The notes under the pieces were generated by a model. It had not been told where the DNA came from, did no database searches, and saw nothing but the letters and a program-made list of their open reading frames with translations. A program made the translations under genes and the position numbers. 61,967 nucleotides of DNA, from assembly GCA_050015355.1 (NCBI GenBank), contig JBEKBO010000018.1, positions 1-61,967 on the forward strand, in the 5' to 3' direction. This stretch comes from CAWBRT01 sp050015355. Its GTDB lineage: Bacteria > Acidobacteriota > Terriglobia > Terriglobales > Acidobacteriaceae. Within the stretch, counting starts at the first letter, position 1, and every line of letters begins with the position of its first letter. Positions 1 through 8,159 of this stretch are shown in pieces.

Positions 1-229
1 GGCAGCACCAGGGCCAAGCCGCACTGTTATGGCAAGCGGGGCTGGACATCGCGGCAACCATTCGCGTTTCCGGCGGAGGGAGAAAAATGTTTCTTGACAT
101 CCCCTTTTATAGAACAGGCCTTACCACTCGTTTGACCCAAAACGGGAACTGCTGGCCGAAACTTACGGTAAGGCGATTTTGCGACAGTTACGTAATCACG
201 GTGTTCGCAAGGAAAGCGAGTCCTGCTAA
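1..229 (+). pseudogene. possible frameshifted 3' end of a gene at the left edge
   Basis: Two plus-strand frames look coding one after the other. One is open from position 3 and has GC-rich third positions up to about base 90 (reads AALLWQAGLDIAATIRVSGG). A second, in another frame at 134-229, reads DPKRELLAETYGKAILRQL and ends at a TAA. Neither has a credible start here. The simplest reading is the tail of a gene that begins outside the window and has suffered a frameshift, but the family is not recognisable and chance open frames cannot be excluded. Confidence 0.25.
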
Positions 230-603
230 CTGCGGCGGCGAGTCTTGCGCCATTGCGACAGGCTCCGTACTCCTAAGATGAGGCCGATGACCAGCGCACC
301 AACGTAGAAACCCCATGGAAAATCATTAACTACCTGCCCATTCCGGATATACGAGATCTCGTATTTGCTTTTTCGGAGGTACGTTCCCGTTGGCATGTGT
401 CCAGGCAGAGACTTGTCTGTTGGTCCAGCAGTGTATTTGCGTTCCGTACCGTCAGACCCGTGAATTACGTAATAGGTGACCGGGCGGTTGCCCGTAGTCG
501 TTTGGCTTGATACAACCGTGCCCTCAACTGCTATGAGGAGGCGACCAGCAATCTCCTGTGCGCCGATGAACATCGCCCTGCGAATAATCCCAACACGGCC
601 CAT
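226..603 (-). CDS. small membrane protein of unknown function
   Basis: A 125-residue protein with one clear hydrophobic segment near the C-terminus (about residues 97-112, FYVGALVIGLILGV) followed by a basic tail (WRKTRRRS), so it is probably anchored with its soluble part outside the cytoplasm. The region TYYVIHGSDGTERKYTAG, followed by KSLPGHMPTGT, resembles the extracytoplasmic part of DUF3592-like membrane proteins, but the usual N-terminal membrane helix is missing. The gene may therefore be 5'-truncated. No strong ribosome binding site precedes the ATG at 603. It stands alone. Confidence 0.45.
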   Translation of the reverse strand: MGRVGIIRRAMFIGAQEIAGRLLIAVEGTVVSSQTTTGNRPVTYYVIHGSDGTERKYTAGPTDKSLPGHMPTGTYLRKSKYEISYIRNGQVVNDFPWGFYVGALVIGLILGVRSLSQWRKTRRRS

Positions 604-785
604 TGTGGTAAGCCATTGCCTTGTGGCTTATTCATGTATCCGTTTGAGGCGGGTGCTTGCATTCGTGAGCATCATACTGAATTCCGTCGAGGCGGTAAAC
701 TCTCGTACTGTTTGGGGTTCTTGCGAATGACTGTCGCTAACAGGCCTTCTCGCTTGTTTGCTTAAAAGGGGAACCACTGCTCGGC

Positions 786-985
786 GGGTCGCCTACCCTT
801 TCGCCCGGTTTTGGCGAAGGGTGGGGCGTTGTTTTCGGGGGCAACGGAGTGCATTTCAAGAATTCACGAGCTCGATATCAGTGGTGTCATTCTGAGCGAA
901 GCGAAGTTGAGGCGTTAAGGCGGCGTCTGAGCCGCCTGCCGAAATCCTGAGCGAAACGAAGGAACACTGAATCCCGTCACGGCAT
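786..985. repeat. intergenic hairpin repeats (types A and B) in the 604-1060 gap
   Basis: The 450-base gap holds no gene. At 786-832 there is a type-A hairpin, arms CCCTTTCGCC and GGCGAAGGG, followed by GTGGGG. At 884-984 there is a type-B unit that starts GTCATTCTGAGCGAAGCGAA, contains the hairpin GGCGGCGTCTGAGCCGCC and ends CGAAGGAACACTGAATCCC. The same type-B unit recurs at 16870-17019 and, inverted, at 18993-19102. Confidence 0.7.
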
Positions 986-1060
986 GGAGCGAAGGCGCGG
1001 CCGAAGGTTTCGTCAAAAAGCCAGAAGTCAAGCTTTCCTGGGACCTGTTCAAACGCTGCC

Positions 1061-1717
1061 TTAACGCCTCAACTTCGCGATCAGCCGTTCCAAAGCGGCC
1101 CGATCACTCTCGCTCATCTCCTCGAATTTCGCACCCATGCCGACACCGGGATGAGAGGTGCGAACTTCCGCGGTAAAACGGATTGAGATTGACTCGGCGT
1201 TCAGCAACAAAGCAAGCCTGGTCCCCACGGGAAATGCCTCCATCAGCTCGATGTAGCAGCCGCTCAAGCTGATGTCCGGCACCGACGCGGAAATCGACCC
1301 AGCGCCTTCTGGCTGGCGTATCGAAATCGAGCCTCTGCAAGGGTAGCGCGGTGCGGCCCGCCGCTCGACGAAGCGTTGCAGCTCGCTGACCTGATTGAAA
1401 TCAATGCCCCAGAAGTTTTGCACGATATCCAAGGGCCGAATCTCGATCTTGCCGGCTTCCGCGGTGCCTGCCTGCCCGGCCCAGACAACGCAAAAACGGC
1501 CTCTAAAGCCGCGATATTCCACTCCAATGATCTCGCCGGCGGCCACTTCATGCTCGATACCGGCGATGGAGGCGCGATTTGGACCGGCACTGACGGCGTG
1601 CGCACTCTGCAGAAACGGTTCTCCAGAAGCCGTCATGCCCCACACCCGCACCGGCATATCGACCTCAATGAGAAGCGTCTGCCGGGCGTTGGTCACGGGA
1701 TTGAGCGCAAGCGGCAA
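1061..1717 (-). CDS. PilZ-domain c-di-GMP receptor protein
   Basis: The C-terminal half is a PilZ domain with both c-di-GMP binding motifs intact: RAAPR (RxxxR) and DISLSG (DxSxxG), then the conserved GMGAKF strand. The N-terminal half (IEVDMPVRVWG... and GVEYRGFRGRFCVVW) looks like the accessory beta domain often found before PilZ. The start is chosen as TTG at 1717 because a full AGGAGGT lies 6 bases upstream (1724-1730). The open frame continues to 1909, but that part lacks an ATG and a ribosome site. Product is 218 residues. It is expected to be a cytoplasmic c-di-GMP effector, target unknown; PilZ proteins commonly control EPS or motility, and an EPS operon lies elsewhere in this window. 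Confidence 0.8.
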   Translation of the reverse strand: MPLALNPVTNARQTLLIEVDMPVRVWGMTASGEPFLQSAHAVSAGPNRASIAGIEHEVAAGEIIGVEYRGFRGRFCVVWAGQAGTAEAGKIEIRPLDIVQNFWGIDFNQVSELQRFVERRAAPRYPCRGSISIRQPEGAGSISASVPDISLSGCYIELMEAFPVGTRLALLLNAESISIRFTAEVRTSHPGVGMGAKFEEMSESDRAALERLIAKLRR

Positions 1718-1944
1718 GATTTGACCTCCTGGCGTTGCCCACGTAGCAACCAGACAGAGCTGGCCAATAATTCCAGTGGCTATCGTTATAGTGCCGCACG
1801 TTTGCCGCGACAAGGCTAAAGCTACATTTGAAGATAGGGATTGTACCGCTTTAGTAAGCGTGCCAAATTGGGGCTCCGCTCCGGTTCGCGCCGGTTCGCG
1901 CCGACGCAAGACCGGGGCAAATACCCAGCTACTTTGAACTTGCT

Positions 1945-3168
1945 TTAAGGTTTCGTCGCTTGCAGCGTTTTAGGCTCATAGACGCAGAATGGCTCTGCCG
2001 CCATGTAATCGCCCGTTGCCGCATAGGCTCGCGCCCGGCAGCCCATGCAGACGTTGCGAAATTCGCAGCAACCACACTTCCCTGTCAGCTTGTTGTTGTC
2101 GCGCAGGGTTCCGAATACCTGTGAATTAGTCCACACTTCGGCAAACGACTGTTTGCGGAGATCTCCCGCCAACGCCGGCAGGTAGCCGCAGGGAAAAACT
2201 TCGCCTTCGTGGGAGACGAAGCAGACGCCCGTTCCTGCCAGGCATCCCTTGGTCACTGCGTTCAGGCCATCCGGATGCTTGCCGCCACCAGGGTGACCTC
2301 CGGGATGACCACCGGCGCGCGCTCCTGGCTTGAAGGCAATGCCGGTCGAACCCGGCATGGTCATTTCCGTGGCGCCGATTGCCGGCTCGGCGGCAGCCTT
2401 GGCCGGCGTGGCGCCGTATCCCTCGGCTCTACGTTCGGCGGCGCGCCGCTGGCGAACCACACGGAAGTAATGCGGAGCGCAGGTGGCCTTCAGCTCAATA
2501 TCGCCAATCTGCTCCTGATCGTAAAACCAGTTGAGAATGTCCTCGTACTCCTGCGGAGGCACCATCTGCGCGTCGGCAATGTCTACCCCGCAACCCACCG
2601 GAACCAACAGGAAAGTATGCAGGGCATCGGCCCCGAGGTCGCGAACCAGGTTAAGCACGGCGGGCAATTGTTTGGCGTTGTGCCGCGCGATCGTCATATT
2701 GATCTGCACCGCCATGCCGATCTCTTTGAGATTGCGAAAACCGTAAATGGCGGCATCGAAGGCGCCCGGAATGCCACGGAATGTGTCGTGCGTTTCCGCA
2801 TTCACGCCATCCAGGCTGATCGAGACGCGCTTCACGCCCGCGTCCACAATCTTGCGGGCGATTTCTTTCGTCACCAGGGTTCCGTTGGTTGCCAGCGCCA
2901 CGCGCAATCCGCGCTCCGTGGCAAAACTTGCGAGCTGAAAAATATCTGTGCGATACAGCGGCTCGCCGCCGCTCAGCACCAGGATCGGATTAGCGAACTC
3001 GGAGATCTGCGTGATGATGTCGAGCGCCTTAGCGGTGGGGAGATCGGCAGGCGAAGTCAGTTCCGTGGCGGTCGCGCGACAGTGAATGCAGCGCAGATTG
3101 CATCCCTTCGTGACCTCCCAGAACACCAGTCTCGGTTTGTATTCCTGCGTTGCGCCCGCCTGATTCAT
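1945..3168 (-). CDS. ahbD: AhbD-like radical SAM/SPASM heme b synthase
   Basis: A 407-residue radical SAM enzyme. The 4Fe-4S motif CNLRCIHC carries C23, C27 and C30, and LSGGEPL follows. A C-terminal SPASM region (CFVSHEGEVFPCGYLPALAG, then KCGCCEFRNVCMGCRARAYA) matches the AhbD heme synthase type, which oxidatively decarboxylates two propionates of iron-coproporphyrin III to give heme b. Between the barrel and the SPASM part sits a low-complexity insert of about 60 residues with a Gly/His stretch (GGHPGGHPGGGKHPDG). Start 3168 follows AAGGAG 5 bases upstream; the frame extends to 3354 only through a hairpin repeat. No other ahb genes are in the window, so a different porphyrin or peptide substrate remains possible. 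Confidence 0.7.
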   Translation of the reverse strand: MNQAGATQEYKPRLVFWEVTKGCNLRCIHCRATATELTSPADLPTAKALDIITQISEFANPILVLSGGEPLYRTDIFQLASFATERGLRVALATNGTLVTKEIARKIVDAGVKRVSISLDGVNAETHDTFRGIPGAFDAAIYGFRNLKEIGMAVQINMTIARHNAKQLPAVLNLVRDLGADALHTFLLVPVGCGVDIADAQMVPPQEYEDILNWFYDQEQIGDIELKATCAPHYFRVVRQRRAAERRAEGYGATPAKAAAEPAIGATEMTMPGSTGIAFKPGARAGGHPGGHPGGGKHPDGLNAVTKGCLAGTGVCFVSHEGEVFPCGYLPALAGDLRKQSFAEVWTNSQVFGTLRDNNKLTGKCGCCEFRNVCMGCRARAYAATGDYMAAEPFCVYEPKTLQATKP

Positions 3169-3216
3169 GGCTTCTCCTTCAGCAGCTCTCGGCCCTTTAC
3201 GGCCCCCGGCGAACTT

Positions 3217-3257
3217 GGTGCCCACGTTCCGCCCGCTTTTGGCTAACGTGGGGTAGT
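3217..3257. repeat. type-A hairpin repeat upstream of ahbD
   Basis: The GGTGCCCACGTTC arm and GGCTAACGTGGGG arm form a hairpin ending TAGTT. It lies between the ahbD start and the CRP-like dyads, so it would fall in the 5' leader if transcription starts near the dyads. Confidence 0.7.
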
Positions 3258-3317
3258 TGCTTGCTGGGTGATTACTCGACTGCAAGCTCAAGATAAATTG
3301 ACCATTACCCGAGGAGC

Positions 3318-3355
3318 CGTGACTATCATCACCAGCAATTGTGACTAATGTCACT
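3318..3355 (-). promoter_or_regulatory. two tandem CRP/FNR-type dyads upstream of ahbD
   Basis: Two sites of the form GTGA-N6-TCAC occur: CGTGA-CTATCA-TCACC at 3318-3333 and TGTGA-CTAATG-TCACT at 3340-3355. Their centres are 22 bases apart, two helical turns, about 155-180 bases upstream of the ahbD ATG. The pattern fits the CRP/FNR/Dnr superfamily consensus TGTGA-N6-TCACA. The regulator itself is not in the window. Confidence 0.5.
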
Positions 3356-3415
3356 CGGCCAAAAACGAGCTAGGGCGGGGTTGTTGACGTTCCCCTACTA
3401 GTGTCTATTCGCGCC

Positions 3416-3566
3416 GGTGCCCCACGTTCGTCCGCTTCTGGCTGACGTGGGGTAGTTTTTGAATTGCTTGGTGCCCCACGTTCGCCCGTCTTTGGCTAAC
3501 GTGGGGTAGTTTTTGAATTGCTTGGTGCCCCACGTTCGCCCGTCTTTGGCTAACGTGGGGTAGTTT
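3416..3566. repeat. tandem array of three type-A hairpins, 54-base period
   Basis: Three copies begin at 3416, 3470 and 3524, exactly 54 bases apart. Each contains a hairpin (CCCACGTTCG / CTAACGTGGG type) and two of the spacers read TTTTTGAATTGCTT. Read on the minus strand in one frame they give an 18-residue peptide repeat (NYPTLAKDGRTWGTKQFK), which I regard as fortuitous. The array sits just downstream of pdxA2 and may act as a transcript end. Confidence 0.75.
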
Positions 3567-3585
3567 TCTATCGCTTGCCTAGATA

Positions 3586-4611
3586 TTACCGGGCAGCAGC
3601 CTGTTGCCTGGTGCGCGCCATCCGGCACACCACGGCAAAAGCCTGGCGGAGTGAACCGGGGTTAGCGCGGCCCTTGCCCACGATATCGAAGCCGGTGCCA
3701 TGAGCGGTTGTGGCAATTGGAATCGAGAGGCCGCCCTGCACGGTGACGCCGCGCCAGAAGCCCATGAGCTTCATGGCAATCTGTCCCTGGTCGTGGTACA
3801 TGGTGACGATTGCGTCGTACTCTTTGTTTTCGCCCTGCACCTTCAGGAAGATCGTATCGGCGGGAAACGGACCGGCCACTCGCATTCCCTGTTGCTGAAG
3901 CCGCTTAACAGCCGGAGCTATGATGTCCAGCTCCTCGCGGCCGCAGCTTCCATTGTCCCCATTATGCGGATTGAGACCGCAGACCGCGATCCGCGGCTCC
4001 GCCAGGCCTGTCTGCCGCAAGGCGCGGTGAGTCAAATTGGCAATCTCGATGATCGCTTCCTGCGTAAGCCGCGAGGACACATCCTTGATCGCCACATGCG
4101 AAGTGACTCGCGAGGTCCAGAGGTCGTCCAGCACATTGAATTCACAGAATGGGCCGGCGTGGCCGACTTGCTCGGCGAACCAGGGCAACTCTCCGTTGGA
4201 TTTCATCCCGGCCAGGTGGAGAGAAGTTTTGTTGAGTGGCGCGTAGACGATTCCATCCACCTTGCCTGCCAGCGCCAGAGAAATCGCCACTTTTAGCGTG
4301 TCCAGACAATAGCGTCCCCCGGCTTCGCTCGACTGCCCGAGGGCAAAGGCGCCCGAGGTATTTCCGCGGAAGTCGTAGAGAGCGGGGACATCGCCGGCGG
4401 CCTCGGTGAAAGCATCGGGCGAAGAGATAACGCTGTACGGAAACCTGACGCCGGCAAAGCGCATGCCCTGTTCCGCCTCAGCGCGGTCGGCAATCAAGAG
4501 AATGTTGGCCTGCTGGCGCAACGTGGCATCTGCAAGTAACTTGGCAACGATCTCGGGACCAATCCCGGCCGGATCGCCGAGCACCATCGCAATGCGGAGA
4601 TTAGTTGTCAT
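3586..4611 (-). CDS. pdxA2: PdxA2-type 4-phosphate dehydrogenase (PdxA family)
   Basis: A 341-residue PdxA-family NAD-dependent oxidative decarboxylase. Visible landmarks are GDPAGIGPEIV at the N-terminus, NPHNGDNGSCG, MYHDQGQIAMKL and HGTGFDIVGKG, which carry the metal and substrate ligands of the family. GVTVQGGLSIPIATTAHGTG differs from canonical PdxA and fits the PdxA2 branch, which works in catabolism of tetronate-type sugar acids (4-phosphates of D-threonate or D-erythronate) rather than pyridoxal phosphate synthesis. The start is taken at 4611 (MTTNLR), preceded by AGGGAAG; an upstream ATG at 4632 is in frame. It is divergent from the ThDP enzyme at 4851, with which it may share the regulatory spacer. 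Confidence 0.82.
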   Translation of the reverse strand: MTTNLRIAMVLGDPAGIGPEIVAKLLADATLRQQANILLIADRAEAEQGMRFAGVRFPYSVISSPDAFTEAAGDVPALYDFRGNTSGAFALGQSSEAGGRYCLDTLKVAISLALAGKVDGIVYAPLNKTSLHLAGMKSNGELPWFAEQVGHAGPFCEFNVLDDLWTSRVTSHVAIKDVSSRLTQEAIIEIANLTHRALRQTGLAEPRIAVCGLNPHNGDNGSCGREELDIIAPAVKRLQQQGMRVAGPFPADTIFLKVQGENKEYDAIVTMYHDQGQIAMKLMGFWRGVTVQGGLSIPIATTAHGTGFDIVGKGRANPGSLRQAFAVVCRMARTRQQAAAR

Positions 4612-4812
4612 CGTAATTACTTCCCTTTTCATGATATCGCTTCCCGCGGCCTTGTGAAGCCGTGCCCGTTCAAAGTACTATGAATGAAATCACCGTAGCT
4701 AAATGATCGTTGTTGCCACGTGCGGATTTACCGGCGTCGGCGGGCGCACACTGCATTGTGATGTTTGTCCTAGAGATGATGTTCATCGATGTAAGACCCT
4801 TAGAATGGCCGC

Positions 4813-4832
4813 AAAGTTCTAAAAAGTTCTAA
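4813..4832 (+). promoter_or_regulatory. perfect 10-base tandem repeat before the ThDP enzyme
   Basis: AAAGTTCTAA occurs twice back to back (4813-4822 and 4823-4832), one helical turn apart, ending 18 bases before the ATG at 4851 and upstream of the GAGGG ribosome site. A direct-repeat operator is possible; no regulator is identified. Confidence 0.35.
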
Positions 4833-4850
4833 TTCGCATGAGAGGGATTC

Positions 4851-6530
4851 ATGAAAGTTGCAGAAGTAGTCGTCAAGATTCTTGAAGACGAGGGCATTCA
4901 GGCTGCGTTCGGCATTCCCGGCGCCGCGATCAATCCGGTCTACGGGTACCTGAAGAACTCGAAGATTGAGCATTACGTTGCCAGGCACGAAGAGGGGGCG
5001 GTGCATGCCGCCGACGGCTATTTCCGCGCTTCCGGCAAGCTGGCCCTGGCGATTTGCACCTCCGGACCGGGGGCAACGAACTTTGTCACCGGCTTGTACA
5101 CGGCGCATGCCGATTCGATTCCGCTGATCGCCATTACGGGCAATGCCAATGTCGCTTTGTTCGGCAAGGAAGCCTTTCAGTGCGTCGATATCGCGGAGAT
5201 ATGCAAGACCGTCGCCAAGAAGACCTGGTGCGTCACCAATCCGGCCGAGGTGGTGAAAGTCATGCGCGAGGCCTTCCGCACGGCTTGCAGCGGACGTCCC
5301 GGACCGGTGCTCATCGACCTGCCGCTTGACGTGCAGATGGCCGATATCGATTACGACCCCGCCAAGGACAGCCCGCTCCCCTGGACCAGGCCGGTTGCTG
5401 AGCCGCAAGCCATCAGCAAGGCGATGGACATGATCATGGAGAGCAAGGCTCCCATCATGATTCTGGGCGGCGGCGTCATCCTCTCCAACGCGACCGCCGA
5501 GTTCCGGGCGCTAGCGGAATACCTGCAAATCCCCGTGATTATGACTTACATGGGCAAGGGCGGCCTGCCCTACAATCATCCACTGAGCGCCGGACACGCC
5601 GGCATCCAGGTCGGCGGCCCTATGGGCAATAAGACCTTCCTCGAATCCGACCTCGTCATCGGCGTGGGCTGCCGCTTTACCGACCGCCATACCGGCAAGC
5701 TGGATGTTTACACAGGCAATCGCAAGTTCATCCACATTGATATTTCGCCTTCCCAGATCGGTAACGTGATCAAAGCGGATCTCGGTATCGTTTCCGACGC
5801 CAAGGCCGCGCTGGTCGCCCTGCTGGCGGAAGCGAAGAAGCGTGGATATCATCCCGCGCCATCGGAAAGGGTTAAGCAACTGCCCGCATGCCGCGCGGCG
5901 CTGGCGCGTAAGACGGACGCCGAAGATTCGCCCATCCGCCCGCACCGTGTGTTTGGCGAACTCAACAAGTTCTTCCCGCCGAACACCATCTTCACCGCGG
6001 GTTGCGGCATTACCCAGATATGGTCAGGTCAGTTGCAGGATATCGGACTGCCTCGCCGCTACCTGCCTTCGGGTGGAGCGGGAACGCTCGGCTACGAGGT
6101 TCCGGCCGCTATTGGCGCCAAAGTCGCGTGCCCGAATGATCCGGTGGTAGCAGTGACCGGCGACGCCGGATTCCTCTTCATGGGCGAAGAGCTGGGCATG
6201 GCCGGGCAGCACGGGATACCGATTATCGTCGTGGTTGTGAACAACGGTAACCTGGGCCTCATCCGCCAGAATCAGAAGTACGCCTACAACTACGAGCACG
6301 GCATCCGTCTGCGCTACAAGAACCAGAGCGATCCGATTCTGCCTGACCTGGTGAAATTTACCGAAGCCTTTGGCGGCGAAGGTGAAAGAGTTTTCGATGC
6401 CAAGGAGATTCCGGCAGCGTTCGCGCGTGCCATGAAATCCAAGGTCCCCTACCTCATCGACATTATGGTGGCTACCGACGCCGACTGCTCGATGGGACCG
6501 GCCATCAACGCCGTACGCGAATTCGTATAG
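4851..6530 (+). CDS. glyoxylate carboligase/acetolactate synthase-like ThDP enzyme
   Basis: A 559-residue thiamine-diphosphate enzyme with the three usual domains. The C-terminal ThDP motif is GDAGFLFMGEELG to VVNNGNLG. PGAAINPVYG near residue 25, HTGKLDVYTGNRKFIHIDI, LGLIRQNQ and the tail SMGPAINAVREF resemble glyoxylate carboligase (2 glyoxylate to tartronate semialdehyde and CO2). However, RHEEGA at 45-50 places a glutamate (E47) where Gcl characteristically has valine, as acetolactate synthases do. Substrate is therefore uncertain: glyoxylate, pyruvate or a related 2-oxo acid. A strong ribosome site (GAGAGGG) precedes the ATG. A terminator follows directly, so it is probably monocistronic. 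Confidence 0.75.
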   Translation: MKVAEVVVKILEDEGIQAAFGIPGAAINPVYGYLKNSKIEHYVARHEEGAVHAADGYFRASGKLALAICTSGPGATNFVTGLYTAHADSIPLIAITGNANVALFGKEAFQCVDIAEICKTVAKKTWCVTNPAEVVKVMREAFRTACSGRPGPVLIDLPLDVQMADIDYDPAKDSPLPWTRPVAEPQAISKAMDMIMESKAPIMILGGGVILSNATAEFRALAEYLQIPVIMTYMGKGGLPYNHPLSAGHAGIQVGGPMGNKTFLESDLVIGVGCRFTDRHTGKLDVYTGNRKFIHIDISPSQIGNVIKADLGIVSDAKAALVALLAEAKKRGYHPAPSERVKQLPACRAALARKTDAEDSPIRPHRVFGELNKFFPPNTIFTAGCGITQIWSGQLQDIGLPRRYLPSGGAGTLGYEVPAAIGAKVACPNDPVVAVTGDAGFLFMGEELGMAGQHGIPIIVVVVNNGNLGLIRQNQKYAYNYEHGIRLRYKNQSDPILPDLVKFTEAFGGEGERVFDAKEIPAAFARAMKSKVPYLIDIMVATDADCSMGPAINAVREFV

Positions 6531-6572
6531 CCAAAGCGAGTTCGTATAACAGAAATCTGCGGACCAAAATCA

Positions 6573-6603
6573 AAGCGGCGGTTGAGTTCATCGACCGCCG
6601 CTT
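6573..6603 (+). terminator. terminator after the ThDP enzyme
   Basis: Perfect 10-bp stem AAGCGGCGGT / ACCGCCGCTT with an 11-base loop, followed by CTTATTC. It lies 43 bases after the stop codon. Confidence 0.6.
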
Positions 6604-6611
6604 CTTATTCG

Positions 6612-6714
6612 GGTGCCCCATCCTAGCCCGCTGTTGGCTAGGGTGGGGTAATTTCTTTCTGAGAGAACGGCCGGGTGCCCCATATCTGCCTGTCGTTGGC
6701 AGATGTGGGAAAGT
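6612..6714. repeat. two type-A hairpins with different stems
   Basis: Copy 6612-6653 has arms CCATCCTAGCC / GGCTAGGGTGG. Copy 6673-6714 has arms CCCATATCTGCC / GGCAGATGTGGG. The outer frame GGGTGCCCCAT is shared while the inner arm sequences differ but still pair. Confidence 0.7.
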
Positions 6715-6732
6715 TGATTCTGTGACGTCGCT

Positions 6733-8082
6733 CTAGCGCGCGCTCCCGACCAGGTTCGCGGTTCGTTGCACGAACTCGACGCCCTCCCTCATCAGCTCCA
6801 GGGCCTTCAGAATCTGCGGAGCCTCTTCAAAGCCATACGACAACCTGAACTGTCGCTTGCCGACCTCCGCCAGATCGCCCCGCCGATGCACGCAATACTC
6901 TCCCGGAATGTAGATGACGCGCGGCAAACGGTTTTCCTTTGAACCATCCACCGCCGCATCGCCGGTCGTACGGGTCAGGAAGCGGAATAGAGGCGAGGTA
7001 GGGTGAGTCTCAACGTCGCGGAATGTCAGGTAAAAATAGAACCCCGCGCTGCCGCCGCGCTGCTCCTGGAGATAGGGTCCCAGGCTGCGCTGGATGCCGG
7101 CTTTCACCGCGACCGCCTTCTGGCGGTATGCCGCGTTCACCACCCGCATCTGTTCTTGAATGCGAGTATCCAAAAGATAGCTGGCCATCTCCTGCACGAA
7201 AAGCGGCGCGCTGAATCCGCTGTCACTGGTTTTCTCGATCATCGCGTGCATGAATGGACTATTCGGCCCCAGCAGGTAGCCAATGCGCAAACCCGGCGCC
7301 AGAATCTTGGACAAGGTGGCGATTTCGTAAACGATGCCGAGATCGTCTTCAGGCAAGACGGAGACAAACGGTTCGGCCGCCGGGTCGTGCAGCAGCAGTT
7401 CATAGGCAAGATCGTAGAAGATCGGAATCAGCCGGTTCTGCCGCCGCGATTCGCGGGCGGCGACCTCGTACAATGCCCTCCGCCGCTTGTTCGACAGAAT
7501 CGTGCCCGACGGATTATTCACGGTCACTACATAGAAGAACGAAATTTGGTCAGCCGCCGAACCCAGGGCGCGCAGTTTGCGTTCCAGCAGGTTTACGTCC
7601 ATGCCCTCCGCGTCCTCGGGAACCGGAAGAATCTGGAATCCCTTGCGCTCCAGGACATCGGCGTAGATGTAATACGTGGGGTCCGAGGTTACCACGATCC
7701 CCGGCGGCAGCACTTGCGCAAGTCCATCGAGGATGCTGGTTGCGCCGCACGCGCCGATCGTCAACCGCTTGCGCTCGATCGTGGCCTCGTCCAATTGCCC
7801 GATCCTCATGGTGGCAAGGAACCGGCGAATGGACGCGATCAAGTTCGCCGAGCCCACGGGAGAGCCGTAGTTGAACGCCTGCCGGTATTTGACACCGTCG
7901 CGCCCGACCGCCTGCAGCGCCTCCGTCAACTCGGGGACAGGAATGGTCTTCTCGTTGACGTAGCCAACCCCTAGATTGACATCTACGCCATCGCGAAAGT
8001 CATGAGCGAATTCGGACAATAACCGGCTCACCGGTGAAGGGTGGGTCGAAGCCTGGCCATAGCTGGAGAGACGAATTTGCAT
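6733..8082 (-). CDS. PLP-dependent aminotransferase, class I/II
   Basis: A 449-residue fold-type I aminotransferase. NNPSG (the NP of the cofactor pocket), FYDLAYELLL (Asp/Tyr contacting PLP) and TLSKILAPGLRIGYLLG (Schiff-base lysine and phosphate-binding arginine) are present, with the substrate-carboxylate arginine in RQFRLSYGFEE near the C-terminus. The protein resembles the catalytic part of MocR/2-aminoadipate-type aminotransferases but has no N-terminal DNA-binding domain. It would interconvert an amino acid and its 2-oxo acid in the cytoplasm; the amino acid cannot be told from sequence alone. Confidence 0.8.
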   Translation of the reverse strand: MQIRLSSYGQASTHPSPVSRLLSEFAHDFRDGVDVNLGVGYVNEKTIPVPELTEALQAVGRDGVKYRQAFNYGSPVGSANLIASIRRFLATMRIGQLDEATIERKRLTIGACGATSILDGLAQVLPPGIVVTSDPTYYIYADVLERKGFQILPVPEDAEGMDVNLLERKLRALGSAADQISFFYVVTVNNPSGTILSNKRRRALYEVAARESRRQNRLIPIFYDLAYELLLHDPAAEPFVSVLPEDDLGIVYEIATLSKILAPGLRIGYLLGPNSPFMHAMIEKTSDSGFSAPLFVQEMASYLLDTRIQEQMRVVNAAYRQKAVAVKAGIQRSLGPYLQEQRGGSAGFYFYLTFRDVETHPTSPLFRFLTRTTGDAAVDGSKENRLPRVIYIPGEYCVHRRGDLAEVGKRQFRLSYGFEEAPQILKALELMREGVEFVQRTANLVGSAR

Positions 8083-8159
8083 GGCTTGATACTACTACGG
8101 AGCGGCCCCGCAACGTAAGATCTTGATGCCGGCCGCTTCATGGGATATACCTTTCCGTG

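Noticed and set aside
2209..3246. 345-residue plus-strand frame over ahbD
   Set aside because: Lies opposite the radical SAM gene, whose motifs are clear; composition is shadow-like.
3416..3566. Possible CRISPR array
   Set aside because: Only three units, spacers nearly identical, the repeat is one large hairpin, and no cas genes are present.
3398..3628. Small protein with three 18-residue repeats (NYPTLAKDGRTWGTKQFK)
   Set aside because: It is the translation of the 54-base hairpin array, overlaps the end of pdxA2 and has no ribosome site. The same peptide appears wherever the type-A repeat is read.
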